Positions 59,598-64,000 of a stretch of DNA of 64,000 nucleotides are shown one piece after another. The notes under the pieces are model-generated. The model saw only the letters and a program-made list of their open reading frames with translations. It was not told the origin of the DNA and ran no database searches. The stretch is from Kluyvera ascorbata_C. GTDB lineage: Bacteria; Pseudomonadota; Gammaproteobacteria; Enterobacterales; Enterobacteriaceae. The first letter of the stretch is position 1, and every line of letters starts with the position of its first letter. The stretch spans positions 1-64,000 of the forward strand of contig NZ_JBIQOI010000007.1 in the NCBI RefSeq assembly GCF_044197065.1. Direction: 5' to 3'. A program made the position numbers and the translations under genes.

Positions 59598-60545
59598 ATG
59601 GAAAATCGGCTGACTATTAAAGATATCGCTCGTCTGAGCGGTGTCGGGAAATCAACCGTCTCCCGCGTGCTGAATAATGAAAGCGGCGTTAGCGACCGCA
59701 CCCGTGAACGGGTCGAAGCCGTCATGGTGCAGCACGGCTTCTCCCCTTCCCGCTCTGCGCGCGCCATGCGTGGGCAAAGCGATAAGGTGGTGGCGATTAT
59801 CGTCACTCGTCTGGACTCGCTGTCGGAAAATCTGGCGGTACAGACTATGCTGCCCGCCTTCTACGAGCAGGGCTATGACCCCATCATGATGGAAAGCCAG
59901 TTCTCGCCGGAGAAAGTGGTCGAGCATCTGGCGATGCTCAAACGCCGCAATATCGACGGCGTGATCCTGTTCGGCTTTACCGGCGTGACCGAGGCAATTC
60001 TCGGCGACTGGCACTCCACGCTGGTGCTGATGGCCCGCGATGCTAAAGGTTTTGCTTCCGTCTGTTATGACGATACCGGCGCCATCACGCAGCTCATGCA
60101 TCGCCTGTTCGAACTGGGTCATCGCCACATCAGCTTCCTCGGCGTTCCCCCTGCCGACGTCACCACCGGGCAACGTCGTCACGATGCCTATCAGGCGTTC
60201 TGCAAACGCCACAAGCTCACGCCAGTTGCCGCATTGCCGGGCCTGGCCATGAAGCAGGGCTACGACTTCGCAAGCCAGGTGATTACCCCCGAGACCACCG
60301 CGCTTATCTGCGCGACGGACACCCTCGCCCTTGGCGTCAGCAAATATCTTCAGGAGCAGCGCATCGACAACGTACAGTTGGCGAGCGTCGGTAACACACC
60401 GCTGACCAAGTTCCTGCACCCGGAAATTATCACCGTCGATCCCGGCTACGCCGAGGCTGGACACCGCGCCGCTGAGCAGCTTATCGCCCAAATCAGCGGT
60501 AAGAGCGAACCGCATCAGATCGTGATCCCCGCCATTCTGTCCTAA
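59598..60545 (+). CDS. treR: Trehalose operon repressor TreR
   Basis: A 315-residue LacI-family repressor, the E. coli length. The N-terminal helix-turn-helix reads TIKDIARLSGVGKSTVSRVLNN; the periplasmic-binding-protein-like core senses trehalose-6-phosphate. It represses treBC. It is located between mgtA (divergent) and treB. A palindrome matching its operator lies 39 bp behind its stop codon, in front of treB. Confidence 0.97.
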   Translation: MENRLTIKDIARLSGVGKSTVSRVLNNESGVSDRTRERVEAVMVQHGFSPSRSARAMRGQSDKVVAIIVTRLDSLSENLAVQTMLPAFYEQGYDPIMMESQFSPEKVVEHLAMLKRRNIDGVILFGFTGVTEAILGDWHSTLVLMARDAKGFASVCYDDTGAITQLMHRLFELGHRHISFLGVPPADVTTGQRRHDAYQAFCKRHKLTPVAALPGLAMKQGYDFASQVITPETTALICATDTLALGVSKYLQEQRIDNVQLASVGNTPLTKFLHPEIITVDPGYAEAGHRAAEQLIAQISGKSEPHQIVIPAILS

Positions 60546-60584
60546 GCTTAACATCAGCTTTAATGTGATCGCCGCAGCGTTTCG

Positions 60585-60596
60585 GGAACGTTCCCA
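60585..60596. promoter_or_regulatory. TreR operator upstream of treB
   Basis: GGGAACGTTCCC is a perfect palindrome, extended as TTTCGGGAACGTTCCC, with a second inverted CCCGAAA half at 60602-60608. It is the known form of the TreR operator. A TGTGA half of a CRP site at 60565-60569 is close by. Confidence 0.8.
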
Positions 60597-60738
60597 TTTT
60601 CCCGAAACCGCAAACCCGTTAGGCTAATATTCAGCATATTAATAACGGTTCGATCCTGTGTCCGTCAGATAGCTCGCTTAAAAGAGCCTCTGAAGTGGCG
60701 GTATCGGGGAGATCTCACCTCTGTTTTAAGGCCCAATC

Positions 60739-62160
60739 ATGAGCAAAAAAATAGACCAAAAGAACATCGATAAACTTATCGAGCTGGTTGGCGGGCGCGA
60801 GAACATCGCCACCGTCAGCCACTGCATCACGCGCCTGCGCTTCGTGCTCAACGACCCGGCCAAGGCCTCCCCGAAAGCCATTGAAGAGCTGCCGATGGTC
60901 AAAGGCTGCTTCACCAACGCCGGGCAGTTCCAGGTGGTTATCGGCACGGAAGTGGGCGACTACTACCAGGCCCTGCTCGCCACCACCGGTCAGACCGGCG
61001 CGGACAAAGAGCAGGCTAAAACGGCGGCGCGCCAGAATATGAAATGGCACGAGCAGATGATTTCTCACTTCGCGGAGATCTTCTTCCCGCTGCTGCCAGC
61101 GCTTATCAGCGGGGGTTTGATCTTAGGCTTCCGCAACGTGATCGGCGACCTGCCGATGAGCAACGGCCAGACCCTGGCGCAGATGCACCCGTCGCTGCAA
61201 ACCATCTATGACTTCCTGTGGTTGATTGGCGAGGCCATTTTCTTCTATCTGCCGGTCGGTATCTGCTGGTCTGCGGTGAAGAAAATGGGCGGTACGCCAA
61301 TTCTCGGTATCGTACTCGGCGTGACGCTAGTTTCCCCACAGCTGATGAACGCCTACCTGCTGGGTCAGCAGGTGCCGGAAGTGTGGAACTTCGGCCTGTT
61401 TACCATCGCTAAAGTCGGCTACCAGGCGCAGGTTATCCCGGCGCTGCTGGCGGGTCTGACCCTTGGCTTTATTGAGACGCGCCTTAAGCGCATCGTGCCA
61501 GACTACCTGTATCTCGTTATCGTACCGGTGTGCTCGCTGATTCTGGCGGTATTCCTTGCTCACGCGATTATCGGGCCATTTGGCCGCCTGATTGGCGATG
61601 GCGTTGCCTTCGCCGTGCGTCACCTGCTGACCGGCAGCTTCGCGCCGATTGGCGCCGCGCTGTTCGGCTTCCTGTATGCGCCGCTGGTCATTACCGGCGT
61701 GCACCAGACCACGCTGGCTATTGATATGCAGATGATTCAGAGCATGGGCGGCACCCCGGTGTGGCCGATGATTGCCCTATCAAACATCGCACAGGCCTCT
61801 GCCGTCGTCGGCATTATCATTTGCAGCCGCAAGGCCAAAGAGCGTGAAATCTCCGTGCCTGCGGCAATCTCCGCTTACCTCGGCGTGACCGAACCGGCGA
61901 TGTACGGGATCAACCTCAAGTACCGCTTCCCGATGCTCTGCGCGATGATCGGTTCCGGCATCGCGGGCCTGCTGTGCGGCCTGTACGGCGTGCTGGCGAA
62001 CGGTATCGGCGTCGGCGGCCTGCCGGGCATCCTGTCGATTAAGCCAACCTTCTGGGGCGTCTACAGCATCGCCATGATCATCACCATCGTGGTGCCGATT
62101 CTCCTGACGGTGATGGTCTACAAACGCAAAGAGCGTCAGGGCACGCTGCCCGTCATGTAA
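60739..62160 (+). CDS. treB: Trehalose-specific PTS enzyme IIBC
   Basis: A 473-residue PTS permease, the E. coli length. The N-terminal EIIB domain carries the phosphorylated cysteine in VSHCITRLRFVL; the C-terminal EIIC domain has about ten membrane helices and the GVTEPAMYGINLKYRFP motif. It takes up trehalose as trehalose-6-phosphate; phosphate comes from a EIIA-Glc because no EIIA domain is attached. Followed by a palindromic hairpin and treC. Confidence 0.97.
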   Translation: MSKKIDQKNIDKLIELVGGRENIATVSHCITRLRFVLNDPAKASPKAIEELPMVKGCFTNAGQFQVVIGTEVGDYYQALLATTGQTGADKEQAKTAARQNMKWHEQMISHFAEIFFPLLPALISGGLILGFRNVIGDLPMSNGQTLAQMHPSLQTIYDFLWLIGEAIFFYLPVGICWSAVKKMGGTPILGIVLGVTLVSPQLMNAYLLGQQVPEVWNFGLFTIAKVGYQAQVIPALLAGLTLGFIETRLKRIVPDYLYLVIVPVCSLILAVFLAHAIIGPFGRLIGDGVAFAVRHLLTGSFAPIGAALFGFLYAPLVITGVHQTTLAIDMQMIQSMGGTPVWPMIALSNIAQASAVVGIIICSRKAKEREISVPAAISAYLGVTEPAMYGINLKYRFPMLCAMIGSGIAGLLCGLYGVLANGIGVGGLPGILSIKPTFWGVYSIAMIITIVVPILLTVMVYKRKERQGTLPVM

Positions 62161-62172
62161 CCCACCTTCTTC

Positions 62173-62190
62173 GGGGCGCAATTGCGCCCC
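62173..62190. repeat. Palindromic hairpin between treB and treC
   Basis: GGGGCGCAATTGCGCCCC is a perfect 18-bp palindrome 12 bp after the treB stop, with no T-run; it may stabilise the treB mRNA or lower treC expression relative to treB. Confidence 0.6.
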
Positions 62191-62214
62191 TGATTCTTAT
62201 TAGAGGACAACCAA

Positions 62215-63858
62215 ATGAATACACTACCTCACTGGTGGCAAAACGGCGTGATTTACCAGATCTACCCAAAAAGCTTCCAGGACACGACCGGCAGCGGAAC
62301 GGGAGATCTGCGCGGCGTCACCTCACGTCTCGACTATCTGCAAAAGCTCGGCGTTGATGCCCTCTGGATAACGCCGTTCTACGTTTCTCCGCAGGTCGAT
62401 AACGGCTACGACATTGCCAACTACACCGAGATCGACCCCTCTTACGGCACGATCGATGATTTCGATACGCTGGTTGCCGAGGCGCATCAGCGCGGCATTC
62501 GCATCGTGCTGGACATGGTGCTCAACCACACCTCCACCCATCACGCATGGTTTAAAGAATCGCTGAACAAAGAGAGCCCGTACCGCCAGTTCTATATCTG
62601 GCGCGACGGCACGCCGGACACGCCGCCGAACAACTGGCGCTCGAAGTTTGGCGGCAACGCCTGGCAGTGGGACGCGGCCAGCGGCCAGTACTATCTGCAC
62701 CTGTTCGCCACCGAGCAGGCGGATCTCAACTGGGAAAATGAAACGGTCCGCGCCGAGCTGAAAAAGGTCTGCGAGTTCTGGGCCGATCGCGGCGTTGATG
62801 GCCTGCGCCTCGACGTTATCAACCTGATCTCCAAAGACCAGAGCTTCCCGGACGACCATCAGGGCGATGGTCGACGTTTCTACACCGACGGCCCGCGCGC
62901 CCACGAGTTCCTGCAGGAGTTCAGCCGCGATGTCTTTACGCCGCGCGGTCTGATGACCGTTGGCGAGATGTCCTCGACCACGCTCGAAAACTGCCAGCAG
63001 TACGCCTCTCTCGACGGCAAAGAGCTGTCGATGACCTTTAACTTCCACCACCTGAAAGTGGACTACCCTGGCGGCGAGAAATGGACGCTGGCGCGTCCGG
63101 ACTTCGTGGCGCTGAAATCGCTGTTCAACCACTGGCAGCAAGGGATGCACAACCGCGCGTGGAACGCGCTGTTCTGGTGTAACCACGATCAGCCGCGTAT
63201 CGTTTCGCGCTTTGGCGACGAAGGCGAACATCGCGTCACCGCGGCGAAGATGCTGGCGATGGTGCTGCACGGGATGCAGGGCACGCCGTACATCTATCAA
63301 GGTGAAGAGATTGGCATGACCAACCCGCACTTCACGACGATAGAGCAGTACCGCGACGTTGAGAGCCACAATATGTACAACGAGCTGCTGGCGCAGGGGC
63401 GTGATGCCGATGAGCTGCTGGCGATCCTTGCCAGCAAATCCCGCGACAACAGCCGTACGCCGATGCAGTGGGACGCCAGCCCTAACGCCGGTTTTAGCGA
63501 AGGCAATCCGTGGATTGGCGTCAGCCATAACTATGCGGAGATCAACGCCGAACGCGCGCTGGCGGAGCCTGATTCGGTGTTTTACGCCTATCAGCAGCTG
63601 ATTGCTCTGCGTAAATCCGAGCCGGTGCTGACCTGGGGCGACTATGAGGATCTGTTGCCTGAACACCCGTCGCTGTGGTGCTACCGTCGTCAGTGGCAGG
63701 GGCAGACGCTGTTGGTCGCCGCCAACCTCAGCGGCGAGCCGCAGGCCTGGGAACCTCCGACGGGCTCCACCGATGGCGAAGTATTGATGAGCAACTACGA
63801 TACCCCTGCGGGTATGACGTTGCGTCCGTTTGAAGCTATCTGGTGGCTTCAGCGTTAA
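62215..63858 (+). CDS. treC: Trehalose-6-phosphate hydrolase
   Basis: A 547-residue GH13 enzyme. Catalytic motifs: VLNHTSTHH region, GLRLDVINLI (nucleophile Asp), TVGEMSST (acid/base Glu) and WCNHDQPR (third acid). It splits trehalose-6-phosphate into glucose and glucose-6-phosphate in the cytoplasm. It is cotranscribed with treB 54 bp upstream; AGAGGACAACC is the ribosome site. Confidence 0.97.
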   Translation: MNTLPHWWQNGVIYQIYPKSFQDTTGSGTGDLRGVTSRLDYLQKLGVDALWITPFYVSPQVDNGYDIANYTEIDPSYGTIDDFDTLVAEAHQRGIRIVLDMVLNHTSTHHAWFKESLNKESPYRQFYIWRDGTPDTPPNNWRSKFGGNAWQWDAASGQYYLHLFATEQADLNWENETVRAELKKVCEFWADRGVDGLRLDVINLISKDQSFPDDHQGDGRRFYTDGPRAHEFLQEFSRDVFTPRGLMTVGEMSSTTLENCQQYASLDGKELSMTFNFHHLKVDYPGGEKWTLARPDFVALKSLFNHWQQGMHNRAWNALFWCNHDQPRIVSRFGDEGEHRVTAAKMLAMVLHGMQGTPYIYQGEEIGMTNPHFTTIEQYRDVESHNMYNELLAQGRDADELLAILASKSRDNSRTPMQWDASPNAGFSEGNPWIGVSHNYAEINAERALAEPDSVFYAYQQLIALRKSEPVLTWGDYEDLLPEHPSLWCYRRQWQGQTLLVAANLSGEPQAWEPPTGSTDGEVLMSNYDTPAGMTLRPFEAIWWLQR

Positions 63859-64000
63859 CCCTCCGGCCCGACAGCGCCCTGCTGCCGGGCTTCCTCGCAT
63901 CACGCTGTTTTTTGGTCCTTTTTCGTACATTTATTGCACAATAAAATTTACATTATCTATAACGCCTGCCATATGTACTCTCGCATTTTTACTTTGTCCT
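63859..64000. other. Intergenic end of the window after treC
   Basis: A GC-rich imperfect stem (GCCCG...CGGGC, about 63867-63892) followed by TTCCTCG may terminate treBC. The remaining ~100 bp are AT-rich and gene-free. In E. coli the next gene is nrdD, whose promoter region is expected here. Confidence 0.5.

Noticed and set aside
60565..60580. Full CRP site before treB
   Set aside because: Only the TGTGA half is good; the second half-site does not match TCACA, so it is only mentioned and not listed as a feature.
62323..63930. 535-codon open frame antisense to treC
   Set aside because: Shadow of a well-supported gene; no promoter, ribosome site or homology.

Overview
The window is chromosomal DNA of an enterobacterium of the Enterobacter/Klebsiella/Citrobacter type. 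The right half keeps the classical gene order leuX - ahr - yjgR - lptG/lptF - pepA - holC - valS - yjgM - miaE - rraB - argI - tabA - pyrLBI - ridA - mgtA - treR - treBC. It differs from E. coli K-12 in having miaE, in having a one-piece dihydroxyacetone kinase where K-12 has the idn genes between ahr and yjgR, and in lacking yjgN and yjgL. The exact species cannot be fixed from sequence reading alone.

Layout. (1) 1-352: promoters P1 and P2 of a ribosomal RNA operon that reads leftwards out of the window. (2) 353-7890: a Fur-controlled siderophore-uptake operon (TonB receptor, FhuD-like, fused FhuB-like permease, exporter-type ABC protein) with a divergent AraC regulator. (3) 8020-10240: a SymE/SymR toxin-antisense RNA locus with a LexA box, then an orphan PAAR-domain type VI effector candidate with a small membrane partner. 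(4) About 10.44-35.88 kb: a 25-kb integrative island in the tRNA-Leu gene leuX, bounded by a 73-bp imperfect repeat of the leuX 3' end plus its terminator and carrying a P4-type integrase next to the intact tRNA. (5) 36.1-64.0 kb: core chromosome, with one AT-rich two-gene insertion (DUF3289 + DUF943) between valS and yjgM.

The island has two blocks. The left block (10.6-20.2 kb) is the usual CP4-like accessory set: EVE/Mrr-type restriction enzyme, DUF4942, CbtA/CbeA toxin-antitoxin, RadC-like JAB protein, DUF932, small secreted proteins, WYL regulator, YaaW-like protein, an unknown 328-residue protein, a phage Gp2-like protein and AlpA. The right block (20.4-33.9 kb) is one ten-gene minus-strand defence operon: a Cas2-like small protein, a half-size HsdS, HsdM, full HsdS, RhuM, HsdR, a YgjP-like metallohydrolase, a two-zinc-finger protein, and two DUF262 proteins, one with a DUF1524 HNH nuclease domain. 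This nests a GmrSD-like (type IV) pair with a type I restriction-modification system, an arrangement comparable to TgvAB of Vibrio cholerae VPI-2 but with several extra genes; it is the most interesting part of the window.

The core part carries well-known cis-regulation that can be read directly: ARG boxes before argI, the pyrL attenuator with a UTP-sensing start region, the mgtL leader peptide before mgtA, and a TreR operator before treBC. Several REP/BIME elements lie between core genes.
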